Shown: piece after piece, positions 1 to 8,600 of the stretch
Numbering within the stretch: position 1 is the first letter of the stretch
Layout of the letters: the number at the start of each line of letters is the position of its first letter
From: Clostridia bacterium
GTDB lineage: Bacteria; Bacillota; Clostridia; Oscillospirales; CAG-272
DNA: 20,216 nt
Reading direction: 5' to 3'
NCBI GenBank assembly: GCA_029010655.1
Contig: JAQXKW010000241.1
Location: 1-20,216 of the forward strand
The notes under the pieces: model-generated
What the model was told of the DNA's origin: nothing
The model's database searches: none
Seen by the model: only the letters and a program-made list of their open reading frames with translations
Translations under genes and position numbers: made by a program

Positions 1-22
1 GGGGGATGCAAAAGCATCCCCC
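1..22. repeat. Perfect GC-rich palindrome (hairpin) at window edge
   Basis: Arms GGGGGATGC and GCATCCCCC around an AAAA loop form a perfect 9-bp stem. No T-run follows on either visible side, so it is not a convincing intrinsic terminator. It is followed at 29-45 by a second perfect stem (CGGCGGC, loop GTA, GCCGCCG) and at 131-144 by a third (CGGCG/CGCCG). The rest of 46-175 shows no gene. This looks like a run of small intergenic palindromes. Confidence 0.6.
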
Positions 23-175
23 TGTGTGCGGCGGCGTAGCCGCCGAATAAAGTATTTATAGCCAGTGTAATCTCTTCCTAAAGCGGTAATTAGTGCAATA
101 ACAAAGGCGGGGGGGTGCGCCGCGGTAGTTCGGCGACTTCGCCGCAATCTATCCGCTATTCGTCAGTCTTAAACC

Positions 176-196
176 GCCAGCCGCTAGCCGCTGACA
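176..196 (+). repeat. Heptamer repeat block, copy 1 (GCCAGCC GCTAGCC GCTGACA)
   Basis: Three consecutive 7-bp units fit the consensus GCTARCC and end in a GCTGA unit. The block touches the terminator at 198-227. The same arrangement recurs at 3824-3844 and 17830-17864, always in this orientation and always directly beside a terminator hairpin. The function is unknown. Confidence 0.6.
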
Positions 197-197
197 T

Positions 198-227
198 AAA
201 AAAACTGCCTTATCGGCAGTTCTTTTA
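198..227 (-). terminator. Intrinsic terminator, probably bidirectional, after the cysteine-rich gene
   Basis: The stem AACTGCC (203-209) pairs with GGCAGTT (215-221) around the loop TTATC. On the minus strand the stem runs into seven T residues, directly after the stop of the minus-strand gene ending at 239. On the plus strand the stem is followed by CTTTT, so it could also end transcription entering from the left of the window. Confidence 0.8.
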
Positions 228-238
228 TGTCCCATTCC

Positions 239-886
239 CTATTCCAAATCTATATGCTCGCAGTTGAGAAACGCCTGTGCGGTGAGGGTGCTTGTAACGG
301 GAATGGTGGCTTTGGCGCCGCATCTCTCGCATTTAACGGTTACGCCGTCGTCGGTTACGTCCACCGTATACAGCCCTTCGTCCCTCTCGCATTTGCATGT
401 TATCTCTCCCGCTTCGTCAAGGTCCCGTATTACGAAATTGACTATCTCCAATATCTGCGGGTCCGTAAACAGAGGGGAGGTTTCCTTATCGCCTTTTTCT
501 CCGAAAAAGCTTTCAAGTCCCGCCTCCTCCAGAAGCCTTGCCAGCTCCTGGTCCGCATCATCTGCCGCCTCGGACACCTTATCCTTTTCGCCTATATAGC
601 AAAGGTCAACCCCCGAATAGGGGCACGGCAGGGAAAACAGCTCCTTGCCGAAAAACACCTGAGAGGTCAGCGTATAGCTGTGGGGCTTGGGGCAGGCAAA
701 GCATGGCACTGTAAGCCTTACCTTTTTATCTTTTCCGTAAACTATATCCATTTCTCCGCCGCCGCAGGGGCATTTCAGTCTGAGCATGTCCGCCGACAGC
801 GAGAACACACCCGTTATTCCGGTTACCCAACTGCCGCACTCCGGGCATCTGAAGGATACCGTTGTCTCCTTGTTGTCTATTACCAT
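239..886 (-). CDS. Conserved-looking cysteine-rich (zinc-ribbon-like) protein, function unknown
   Basis: I do not recognise a named family. The 215-residue product has no signal peptide or membrane segment, so it is probably cytosolic. Cysteines fall in pairs typical of zinc ribbons: CPEC (14-17), CPC (39-41), CFAC (62-65), CKC (164-166) and CERC (186-189). This suggests two or more zinc knuckles flanking an acidic, helical middle region (about 100-160). The start is the ATG at 886, not the in-frame TTG two codons upstream, because AAGGAG (899-894) sits 7 nt before the ATG and almost touches the TTG. A TATAAT-like -10 element lies on the minus strand at 941-936, with no good -35. A terminator follows at 198-227. 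It is divergent from the phosphorylase gene. A role in nucleic-acid or protein binding would fit the motifs but is inference. Confidence 0.8.
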   Translation of the reverse strand: MVIDNKETTVSFRCPECGSWVTGITGVFSLSADMLRLKCPCGGGEMDIVYGKDKKVRLTVPCFACPKPHSYTLTSQVFFGKELFSLPCPYSGVDLCYIGEKDKVSEAADDADQELARLLEEAGLESFFGEKGDKETSPLFTDPQILEIVNFVIRDLDEAGEITCKCERDEGLYTVDVTDDGVTVKCERCGAKATIPVTSTLTAQAFLNCEHIDLE

Positions 887-943
887 GCTCAATCTCCTTT
901 ACCCGACGGAATTAATTTATCACTTTAACCGGTATATTATACG

Positions 944-964
944 TATGCGCCGAAAAGCGCACAT
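944..964 (+). repeat. 21-bp direct repeat, copy 1
   Basis: Identical to 1050-1070. The core TGCGCCGAAAAGCGCA is itself a short hairpin (TGCGC/GCGCA, 6-nt loop). The two copies are 106 bp apart and bracket the stem-loop at 1012-1033. Confidence 0.75.
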
Positions 965-1011
965 TTCAGCGTGTCAAAGTGCCCTGTTTTAGCAGAGCAC
1001 ATTGAGGTGAG

Positions 1012-1038
1012 GCCCCCTTGTGTAAAGGGGGGCTTTTT
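1012..1038 (+). repeat. GC-rich stem-loop with T-run, similar to the ends of the MITE-like element
   Basis: The arms GCCCCC and GGGGGC flank CTTGTGTAAAG-like sequence, and five T residues follow. The motif CCCTTGTGTAAAGGG closely resembles the terminal arms of the element at 17588-17730 brought together without its interior. As no plus-strand gene lies upstream within the window, a terminator role is uncertain. A solo or collapsed copy of that repeat family is the preferred reading. Confidence 0.55.
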
Positions 1039-1049
1039 CGACAGTCCGC

Positions 1050-1070
1050 TATGCGCCGAAAAGCGCACAT
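1050..1070 (+). repeat. 21-bp direct repeat, copy 2
   Basis: Identical in all 21 positions to 944-964. See that entry for the internal hairpin. Confidence 0.75.
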
Positions 1071-1219
1071 CTTTAATCAGTATATCATCTTTTTCTCCGT
1101 TTGGCAAGGCTTCGGCATATTTTTGCGTTTTTTTAACATTTTTTGTATTACTGCGGATTTACAGGCTCAACGGCTCTCAAAATTCTCCCCGACAGGACAC
1201 GTCAAAGCTCAGATAGGTA

Positions 1220-1248
1220 TTTACAAAGGTGAAAATGTATGGTAGAAT
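1220..1248 (+). promoter_or_regulatory. Promoter of the GH94 phosphorylase gene with extended -10
   Basis: The -35 is TTTACA (1220-1225) and the -10 is TAGAAT (1243-1248), with a 17-bp spacer and a TG at the extended -10 position (TGG before TAGAAT). Transcription would start near 1255, leaving a leader of about 25 nt before the ATG at 1281. Confidence 0.7.
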
Positions 1249-1265
1249 GAACCTATCTTTGTAAA
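1220..1265. promoter_or_regulatory. Inverted repeat flanking the phosphorylase promoter (candidate operator)
   Basis: TTTACAAAG (1220-1228), overlapping the -35, is mirrored exactly by CTTTGTAAA (1257-1265), just downstream of the expected start and overlapping the ribosome-binding AAAGGA. The arms are about 37 bp centre to centre. Two half-sites around a promoter suit a repressor of a sugar-utilisation gene. No regulator gene lies next to it, so the factor is unknown. Confidence 0.45.
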
Positions 1266-1280
1266 GGAACGGTCACGGAC

Positions 1281-3815
1281 ATGACATTAAGAGAAAAAAT
1301 CGAAAAACTGCTCTCGGAAATAGAGGAGCTGAATACATCCCCTGCCGACGACAAAAGGCTGCCGCAGAACACGTTCTATCTTAACGAGAACGACATTCTG
1401 TGCTGTGAGAGAGAGGTGGGCGAATCCCGCTATCCTTACGATGCGGACGGACTGGTTGTGTGGGCGCACTCCTCGGGCTATATTGACGCCTGCGAGTCTA
1501 CCTTTTCCATATTCAAAACCGCCCACTATGCGGAGGACCCCTCTTTAGGCTTTTTCGCCGGTATTCCCCTTGACAACGGAGAATTTTACCCTGTTTCCGT
1601 TTTGGGCTCAAGCCGTCAGCTTTTTGAGCCGCTACCGGTTCGCCGCTATGTGGTTTACTCCTTCAGATGCGCTTACTACATTGCGGACACGGACAACGTA
1701 ACCTTTGCGGTACGGCTGCACGTCAGCGCCGACAAGCATATTCACTTTGCGTTTACTGCCATTAACAAGACGGGAGAAACCGTTCCGTTTTATCTGGCGT
1801 CCTCTGTTGAGGCTATTCTCCGTTTTCAGGAAACGGAGGATTTCTGGTGCAGAATGAGCAAGTACGGCAAGCGTTATCCCGACGGCAGCGCCATGCTGAG
1901 AAGCGATGCCGATCATTGTCTCGTTATTAACAAAGCCGCCTTCGGCGGAGAAATTTGCGGCGAATACTGCACTATGGGAAAATCCGATTTTCTGGGTCCT
2001 CGCGGCAGACAGCTTACAAATGCCGAGGCTCTGAGAAGCGGTGTGCTGAAAAAGCAGGTGAAATCCGCAAACACCACCGACATTCCCATGGCGGCGGAGA
2101 TTATCCACTATGAGCTTCCCGCCGGCGAGATGCTTCGCCGTGAATATGACCTTTCATATTACCACTCCTTTGCCGAGGCAGAAAAGGCTGTGGGCGCGCC
2201 CATTGACGTTGAAGAAATCGATAATGCGCTTATCTGCGCCGAGAAAGCGGAGATAAGCCGTTTTGAAACCGTGAAGGTGTCCTTTTCCGACTGGTCGGGC
2301 AATGTCAATGCGAAGGTGCTGAACAAGTTTATCCGCAATGTGCAAAAGCAGGTTTCCTTCTGCGCTCTGGGCAAGAACTATGCGGGTCCCCACATCGGCA
2401 TCCGCGACGTTATGCAGCAGCTTGAGTCCTCTCTCATATGGCAGCCGAAAGAGAGCCGTGAAAAAATTATCACCGCCCTCAATTTCATTATGGAAAACGG
2501 CAGACCGCCCCGTCAGTTCTCACTTCCCGCAACCCCTGACATGATTCCCGATATGGATCTGAGAATGTATATCGACCAGGGCGTTTGGATTATTTCCACC
2601 GTACATACTTACCTTTCCTACACCGGAGACTGGTCAATTCTTTCGGAGGAATGCTCCTATTACGTGCCCTCCGAGGACAATACATATATTGTGAGAAAGA
2701 GCGAAATCCGTGACACGGTGCTTGACCACCTGCTGAAAATCATGGATTATCTTGCGTCAAATCTTGACGGGGAAACCGGCTGTCTTCACGCCCTCTACGG
2801 CGACTGGAACGACGCTATTGACGGGCTGGGCAAGACCAAAGACCCCGGAAAAGCCTACGGCACGGGCGTTACGGTTATGGCGTCCCTTCAGTTCTACCGC
2901 AACTGCTTTGAAATGGCGGACATTCTCACTCATTTGGGGACGCATCTTGACAAGCTCCCTCTTTACGAGAAGTATAGAAACGGCATTGAATCGGGACTTA
3001 TGAAATACGGCATTGATAAAAACAATAAGGGCGAGCGCCGCATTATCCACGGCTGGGGCGACAAAATGTCGTACCGTCTCGGCTCTTACAACGACCCGGA
3101 CGGAAAAGCACGCCGCAGTACCACCTCAAACTCGTTCTGGGTGCTTTCGGGCATGATTGAACGTGACGTGAGCTTGAAAGAGTCCATTTTAGACAACTTC
3201 AATGCGGTGAAATCAAAATACGGTCTTATGACCTTTGACGAGCCCTTTACCCCCGACATGAGAGACGTTGCGGGGCGTATTAGCGGCATTACCCCCGGCA
3301 CTTACGAGAATGCCGCCGCATATGTTCATGCAAGCATGTTTGCCATAATGGCGCTGTTCTCTTTGGGGGAGAGCGAATTTGCATGGGAGGAGCTTGAGAG
3401 ATCCACAGTTATTTCCCACGAAAACTGCACCATGACCCCCTTTGCAATGCCAAACTCCTACTGCCGCACCGATGTTTACGAGATAGACGGCGACTCCATG
3501 GGCGACTGGTACACGGGAAGCGGAACGGTGCTTATAAAGGCGCTTATAAAGTACGGCTTCGGCATTTCGCCCGACCTTGACGGGCTGACCGTGCAGACAC
3601 CTGCCGTAATGCCCTGCAAGGAGGCAAAGCTCTCAATTGTTATAAAGGGACATCCCGTAACCGTTATTTACAAAAATTCCGGTAAGGGAAAGCGGAGCTT
3701 TACCGTTGACGGCACGCCTGCGGACGGCAAATACTGCTCTCTTATGAAAACGGAGAAGCTGTTTATTGAAAATGAAAAAATCCACGACGGAATGATTATT
3801 TCCGTGGAGGATTAG
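1281..3815 (+). CDS. GH94-type (former GT36) glycoside phosphorylase
   Basis: Family members split a beta-glycosidic bond with phosphate, releasing a sugar 1-phosphate. The best-known substrates are cellobiose, chitobiose and beta-glucan oligosaccharides. The 844 residues match the usual length of about 800. An N-terminal beta-sandwich-like region (about 30-300) precedes an alpha-barrel region. The barrel holds GDWND (507-511), the family signature with the presumed acid catalyst Asp. It also has a phosphate-site-like STTSNSFWVLSG and the C-terminal ENAAAYVHA and GDSMGDWYTGSG segments. There is no signal peptide, so it acts in the cytosol on imported oligosaccharides. The ATG has AAAGGA 12 nt upstream, a long gap, but no better start is near. 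It is a single-gene unit with its own promoter and candidate operator, ending at the terminator 3843-3886. Substrate cannot be assigned from sequence alone; related phosphorylase families are less likely on length. Confidence 0.85.
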   Translation: MTLREKIEKLLSEIEELNTSPADDKRLPQNTFYLNENDILCCEREVGESRYPYDADGLVVWAHSSGYIDACESTFSIFKTAHYAEDPSLGFFAGIPLDNGEFYPVSVLGSSRQLFEPLPVRRYVVYSFRCAYYIADTDNVTFAVRLHVSADKHIHFAFTAINKTGETVPFYLASSVEAILRFQETEDFWCRMSKYGKRYPDGSAMLRSDADHCLVINKAAFGGEICGEYCTMGKSDFLGPRGRQLTNAEALRSGVLKKQVKSANTTDIPMAAEIIHYELPAGEMLRREYDLSYYHSFAEAEKAVGAPIDVEEIDNALICAEKAEISRFETVKVSFSDWSGNVNAKVLNKFIRNVQKQVSFCALGKNYAGPHIGIRDVMQQLESSLIWQPKESREKIITALNFIMENGRPPRQFSLPATPDMIPDMDLRMYIDQGVWIISTVHTYLSYTGDWSILSEECSYYVPSEDNTYIVRKSEIRDTVLDHLLKIMDYLASNLDGETGCLHALYGDWNDAIDGLGKTKDPGKAYGTGVTVMASLQFYRNCFEMADILTHLGTHLDKLPLYEKYRNGIESGLMKYGIDKNNKGERRIIHGWGDKMSYRLGSYNDPDGKARRSTTSNSFWVLSGMIERDVSLKESILDNFNAVKSKYGLMTFDEPFTPDMRDVAGRISGITPGTYENAAAYVHASMFAIMALFSLGESEFAWEELERSTVISHENCTMTPFAMPNSYCRTDVYEIDGDSMGDWYTGSGTVLIKALIKYGFGISPDLDGLTVQTPAVMPCKEAKLSIVIKGHPVTVIYKNSGKGKRSFTVDGTPADGKYCSLMKTEKLFIENEKIHDGMIISVED

Positions 3816-3823
3816 TATAAGCC

Positions 3824-3844
3824 GCTAGCGGCTAACCGCTGAAC
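3824..3844 (+). repeat. Heptamer repeat block, copy 2 (GCTAGCG GCTAACC GCTGAAC)
   Basis: Three 7-bp units lie between the stop of the phosphorylase and its terminator. The terminal GCTGA unit merges with the first base pairs of the terminator stem. Same orientation and layout as the blocks at 176-196 and 17830-17864. Confidence 0.6.
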
Positions 3845-3886
3845 GGGTAATGCCGCCGGAAATTCCGGCGGCATTACCCGTTTTTT
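3843..3886 (+). terminator. Strong intrinsic terminator between convergent genes
   Basis: A long perfect stem (left arm 3843-3860, right arm 3864-3881, tiny AAT loop) is followed by six T residues on the plus strand. It ends transcription of the phosphorylase. On the minus strand the run after the stem is only TT, so for the convergent dockerin gene it would act mainly as a stable 3' hairpin. Confidence 0.85.
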
Positions 3887-3887
3887 A

Positions 3888-5615
3888 TTACGCTCCTGCT
3901 ACGGTGCGTTTCAGCAGGTTCATATCTGCGGCGGTGACTTTACCGTCGCCGTTTACGTCGGCGGACAGAGTTTCCTCGTATGCGCCGGTAATTACTTTCT
4001 TCAAAAGGTTTACGTCCTTTGCGGTGATTTTGCTGTCTCCGTCAAGGTCTCCCGTTACATATTTTTCCGTAGCATCAAACACGGCGTTATAGGTTACGTC
4101 TGCCGTAACTGTGCCGGGAGCCGTGTCCCAGCCTGCAAACTCGTACGTATAATTCCCGTCCTCGGCTTTCTCCGGAATTCCGTATGTATCTGCGTCATAT
4201 ACGGCTACACTTCCCTCCTCCAGCACTTCCTCATAGATTACCGAATCCCCGTTTTTCCACGTTACCGTATATTCGGGGGCTTTTTCGGATATTGCGGAAA
4301 TCAGCACGGCGTTTATTACCGCTCTTTCATCGCCTATTGTGCTTTCCGTTGCGTTGTCGCTGGGGCGGTTTTTCAGTTCATAGCCGTTTTCCGCAAGCTC
4401 TACCAGGGTGGTGGAGCCGCCGCCGTCAAGCAGGAACATGGTATCTATTCCCAAGTCCTTGCCCAATTCATCAAACAGTGTTCTGTTTATACCCATGCTG
4501 TACCATGACTGTCTGCCGTCGTTGACGATTATTACCACCTTGCCGTCCGGCTTAAATCCGATAAGCGTCATGGGGTCTGCTCTGTTTGCTCCCGGGTTTA
4601 CGTCCTCGCCGTCACGGAGCACTACGCAATGTCCGCCCACCGCTTCCGTTACGTTCTGCCACTTTTCCGTATTTCCGTAAGAATCGGAAAGCGTTACGTC
4701 AAGTGTGATTTCATCGCCTATGGCGTAGGAGCTTATCTTTGAAATATATGATTCGCCGCGGGCGGTGACAATAAGTCTGTTAGGCTGCATTGACGGTCTT
4801 TCGTCTCCGGGATTACTGATTGCCGTTACCGTGCCCGTAACAGTTGAGTTTTGGGTCAGGGTATAGTCGTAATCGCAGTCGATAACTACCTCGTATGCGT
4901 CGTCAAGGCAATAGTTTGAGGTAGGTCCTTTATCGGAATAGATAACCACCGCATTATTGGCGGGAAGTCTGTTAAGTCCGTTGGCATAGAAGCCCTTTGT
5001 GCCTGAAGTTACGTCCGTCAAAAACAGCTTTACACGGAGGTTTCCTATAAGGGGCTCCCCGTCAGGTGTGATTCCGAAGGACTCCGCCACCTCCTCATAG
5101 GGGGTTTCCTGCTGCATATTCTGGCTTGAAATTATTTCGCCGTCGCATATATTGGTCCCTCTCGGCACGCACAGCTCTGCCTTTACCACGGCGTCGCTGT
5201 ATCCGCCGCAAACGGTTCCCGATCCCTCTACTCTGGAATGATACTGTGCCATCATCCAAAGGTCTCCGTTTACTGCGGCGACAACCGTTTTATTCTCCGT
5301 ATTGGTTTCATTGAAATCGTCAACAATATGGGAAACGGTTTTCTTTGAGCCCACTTCCCCTGCCATTACCACGTCAAAGGCAAGGTCCTCCTGACGGGGG
5401 TCAAACTCAAGCACACGCAGGTTCTGAGGTCCGTTCCCGCTGTAAGTATATCCGGACTGAAGATAATAATCCGTTGCGGTAACGCCGGGATATATTTCCT
5501 CCGTTGCCGTGGAGACCTGACCGTCCAGCGTCACCTCTGCCGCCGTGACTGTTACGGCAAGCAATACTGCCGCCGCAAAAATGCTTATGAGCTTTACTGC
5601 GGTTTTTTTCATCAT
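3888..5615 (-). CDS. Secreted NAGPA-type phosphodiester glycosidase with C-terminal dockerin
   Basis: 575 residues. A signal peptide (about 1-26; KK then a hydrophobic run ending in TAA) exports it. Residues about 60-445 form a phosphodiester glycosidase domain of the NAGPA/DUF2233 family, with the hallmark LDGGGST (Asp at 397) and a C-terminal ERAVINAVLIS strand. Characterised members remove sugars from sugar-phosphodiester linkages. Residues about 450-515 resemble a Listeria-Bacteroides (Flg_new) repeat with the YEFAGWD motif. Residues 522-575 are a type I dockerin with two calcium loops (DLDGDSKIT and DVNGDGKVT), each followed by an NLLK helix. The protein should therefore dock on a cohesin outside the cell. 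GGAGG lies 10 nt before the ATG; a second ATG follows immediately. It is 24 bp downstream of the coiled-coil permease on the same strand, so probably co-transcribed. No cohesin or scaffoldin is in the window. Natural substrate unknown. Confidence 0.85.
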   Translation of the reverse strand: MMKKTAVKLISIFAAAVLLAVTVTAAEVTLDGQVSTATEEIYPGVTATDYYLQSGYTYSGNGPQNLRVLEFDPRQEDLAFDVVMAGEVGSKKTVSHIVDDFNETNTENKTVVAAVNGDLWMMAQYHSRVEGSGTVCGGYSDAVVKAELCVPRGTNICDGEIISSQNMQQETPYEEVAESFGITPDGEPLIGNLRVKLFLTDVTSGTKGFYANGLNRLPANNAVVIYSDKGPTSNYCLDDAYEVVIDCDYDYTLTQNSTVTGTVTAISNPGDERPSMQPNRLIVTARGESYISKISSYAIGDEITLDVTLSDSYGNTEKWQNVTEAVGGHCVVLRDGEDVNPGANRADPMTLIGFKPDGKVVIIVNDGRQSWYSMGINRTLFDELGKDLGIDTMFLLDGGGSTTLVELAENGYELKNRPSDNATESTIGDERAVINAVLISAISEKAPEYTVTWKNGDSVIYEEVLEEGSVAVYDADTYGIPEKAEDGNYTYEFAGWDTAPGTVTADVTYNAVFDATEKYVTGDLDGDSKITAKDVNLLKKVITGAYEETLSADVNGDGKVTAADMNLLKRTVAGA

Positions 5616-5639
5616 ACCTTTATTTCCTCCGTATATATT

Positions 5640-8600
5640 CTATTCTACTGACTTTAGCGCTTCCACCATATCTATTTTCCTGATTTTCGACTTCATGAGA
5701 AGGAACACCGCAAAGGTTATTGCTACGGTAATAAGTGTTGAATAAATATATGATGCAGGCTGAATTACTCTTGAAAATACCACCATATCAACCTCCACCA
5801 TATTTATTATAAGCCGGCAAAGCATATATCCGCATATATTTCCGAAAACAATGCCGATTACCGTCATTATTATATTCTCACGGAACACGTACATATCGGT
5901 TTCTTCCCGTTTGAAGCCCAGCACCTTCATCGTTGCTATCTCCCGCACCCGTTCCGATATATTAATATTGGTCAGGTTATACAGCACCACAACGGCGAGC
6001 GCCGAAGCGGCTACGATAAGGACTGCGATTACAAGATACAGGCTTTTGAAATTTTCGTCCATGGTCTGACAGATATACGAAATTTTCGTGGCTGTCAGGA
6101 AATTGGAATTCCGTAAAAGGATTTCTTCCGAATCCACCTCACCGTCAAGTGTTGATGCGAAAAGCGAGTTGAAGGTAAGCTCATCGCCGAAGAGCTCCTT
6201 ATAGGTGTCAGGCGTTATATATATGTAGTGATAGACATAGTTCTCAACGATGCCGGATACCTTTACCGAATAATCCGTATTGTCATAAGTGAAAGTAACA
6301 CGGTCTCCCACATCTATACTGAGCGTTTTTGCCATCTTTCCGGTAATGACCGCTTCACCGTCCGAAAGTTTCACCGTCTCTCCGGTATCCGCATCAATCA
6401 GATGCTGTAATGCTTCAAAATCCGTTATGTTCTGCGGTACAAACAAATAAGAGTGCGACATGGGTTCGTCGGGAACGCTTTCGGACTTTGCAGTAATGTC
6501 GAGCTGTTTTGCAAAAAGAAGTCTGTCAATACTTTGGTCATTCGCCGTCATTTCTCTCTTACATTCTTCTGCCTGTGCTTCGCTGTACGGCTCGTACAAG
6601 GATATGATTACATCGTAATCGGAAATTTTCTCATACTGAAGGTTGACGATGGGGTCGATTGCGTTTTTCAGTCCGAAGCCGGACACAATAAGAGCCATGC
6701 ACCCGGTAATACCTACAACAGTCATCAGGAATCTTACCTTATATCTGAACAGGTTTCTCAGAGTAATCTTGAAGGAGAAATTGAAGCTGTTCCATATAAA
6801 AGGAATTCTTTCAAGGAGTATCTTTTTCCCCGCCTTGGGCGCACGGGGGCGCATAAGCTGTGCCGCCGCCGTTTTGACCTCCTTATGACAGCACAGGAAT
6901 GCCACGAATGCGGTGCATCCGATACCTGCAAGGAGTGATATTCCCAGCATGTGCCACGGGACAACTATCTTTACCTTGCCAAAGTCATACATCATTTCGT
7001 ATGCTTTCATGATAATTCCGGGAAAGAGCTGAACGCATATGAGCTGTCCTGTAACGCCGCCTGCAAGTCCTGCGGCAAGCGCATACTTGAGATATTTGGA
7101 CAGAATATGTATTTTTGAATAGCCAAGCGCCTTATATGCGCCCATCTGGGACCTCTGCTCCTCCACCATTCGTGTCATGGTGGTTACGCACACAAGGGCG
7201 GCTACTATGAGGAAGAATGCGGGAAACAGGCCGGATATTGCGTCTATTCTGTCTGCGTCCTGCCCGAGGCCGGAATAGTTCCACACTACGTCGTTACGGT
7301 TGAAAATGTACCACTTTCCGTCGTCCAGTTCAACAAATGCGGATTTTGCATTCTGAATCTGTGCGGCGCCTTCGGCAAGCTTTAATTCTGCGTCTTTTTT
7401 CGCATTCTCGTACTGTTCAAGCCCTTCGTCGTACTCTTTTTTCCCGTCGTCATACTTTTTCTGTGCGTCCTCAAGCTCTTTTTTTGAAACGTCGAACTTC
7501 TCCGAAGCCGCTGTTTTACTGCTTTCGATTTTCTTTTCTCCGTCGGATATTTGCCCCTCACCGTCCGCAATCTGCTTCTTTGCGTCAGCCAACCGAGCCT
7601 GCGCCGCCGCAAGCTTTTCCTGTCCCTCCTTATATTCGGCTTCTCCCTTATTAAGCTGTGTCAGGGAGCTTTGGAGAGTTTGCTTTGCGGACTCCAGCCG
7701 GACTTTGGCGTCCGCCAGTTTTTCGGTGCTTTCGGCATACTCTTTATTATACTTTGCAAGCCCTTCATCGTACTGCTTTTTGCCGCTTATGTACTCCGCC
7801 TCGCCGTCCTCAAGCTGTTTTTTTGCTTCGTCCAGCGCACTTTTTGCCTGAGCGAGCTCTTCCTCGCCTCGGTCTATCTGCTCTTTTGCCTCCGCAAGCT
7901 TTATTTCATACACACTTATTACACCGGCAACTGCAAGCTTTTTTGAAAGCTGTGCCAATGCTGTGGGACGGTTAAGGATAATCCACAGTTCGTCAGTTAC
8001 ATTTGCCCTGAGAATTTCATTACAGGTACTGCCGCTGTCGTTCCATGTTCCCGCAGTATACTCCGCCTTCATTTCATCAAGAGTATTCAGGTTTTCGCTG
8101 TATTCGTCTTTGCCTGCATTCAGCGTTTCTTCCGATTCCTTATACTTTTCCTCGCCGCTGTAATACTCCGCCCAGCCGGCGTCAAGAGCCGTTCTTGCCT
8201 TATCAAGCTCCGCCTTTGCGCTGTCAAGCTGATTTTTCGCGTTTGCAAGCTGTGCGATACCGTCGTTATAGGCATTAAGCCCTGCGTTATAATCCTCTAA
8301 GCCCTTATTATATTCCGCCCTGCCCTTATCAAGCTTTTCCCGGGCGGCTTTCAGCTCCGCCTCAGCTTCGTTATACTCCTTTTCGGAGGCGGCAAGCTGT
8401 CTCTTATAATCGGCGATCAGATTTTTCTGCGCACGGAGCTGAGCTTCGGCTTCGCTTATCTGTTCTATGTATTCGTCGTAGCCCGCATTATACTTATCCC
8501 AGCCGTCGGTAAGCTTACGGAGGGCGTCGGAAAGCTGATTTTTTGCATCGTCAAGCTGATTTTTTGTTTCGTCCAGCTTTTCGTATGCGTCGTCCTTCTG

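Larger units (their letters stand above)
887..1280. other. 394-bp divergent spacer between the cysteine-rich gene and the GH94 gene
   Basis: No coding region is supported here. It contains a 21-bp direct repeat (944-964 and 1050-1070), a GC-rich stem-loop between the two copies (1012-1033), an AT-rich stretch (about 1080-1160) with no clear structure, and the phosphorylase promoter with its inverted repeat (1220-1265). Confidence 0.7.

Noticed and set aside
887..892. In-frame TTG two codons upstream as start of the cysteine-rich gene
   Set aside because: The AAGGAG site is only about 1 nt from the TTG but 7 nt from the ATG at 886, which is the normal spacing.
972..977. Minus-strand TTGACA as the -35 of the cysteine-rich gene
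   Set aside because: It is 30 bp from the TATAAT at 936-941, far from the usual 16-18 bp.
1012..1038. Functional terminator for an upstream plus-strand gene
   Set aside because: There is no supported plus-strand gene between 1 and 1011, and the sequence resembles the MITE-like element ends more than an ordinary terminator.
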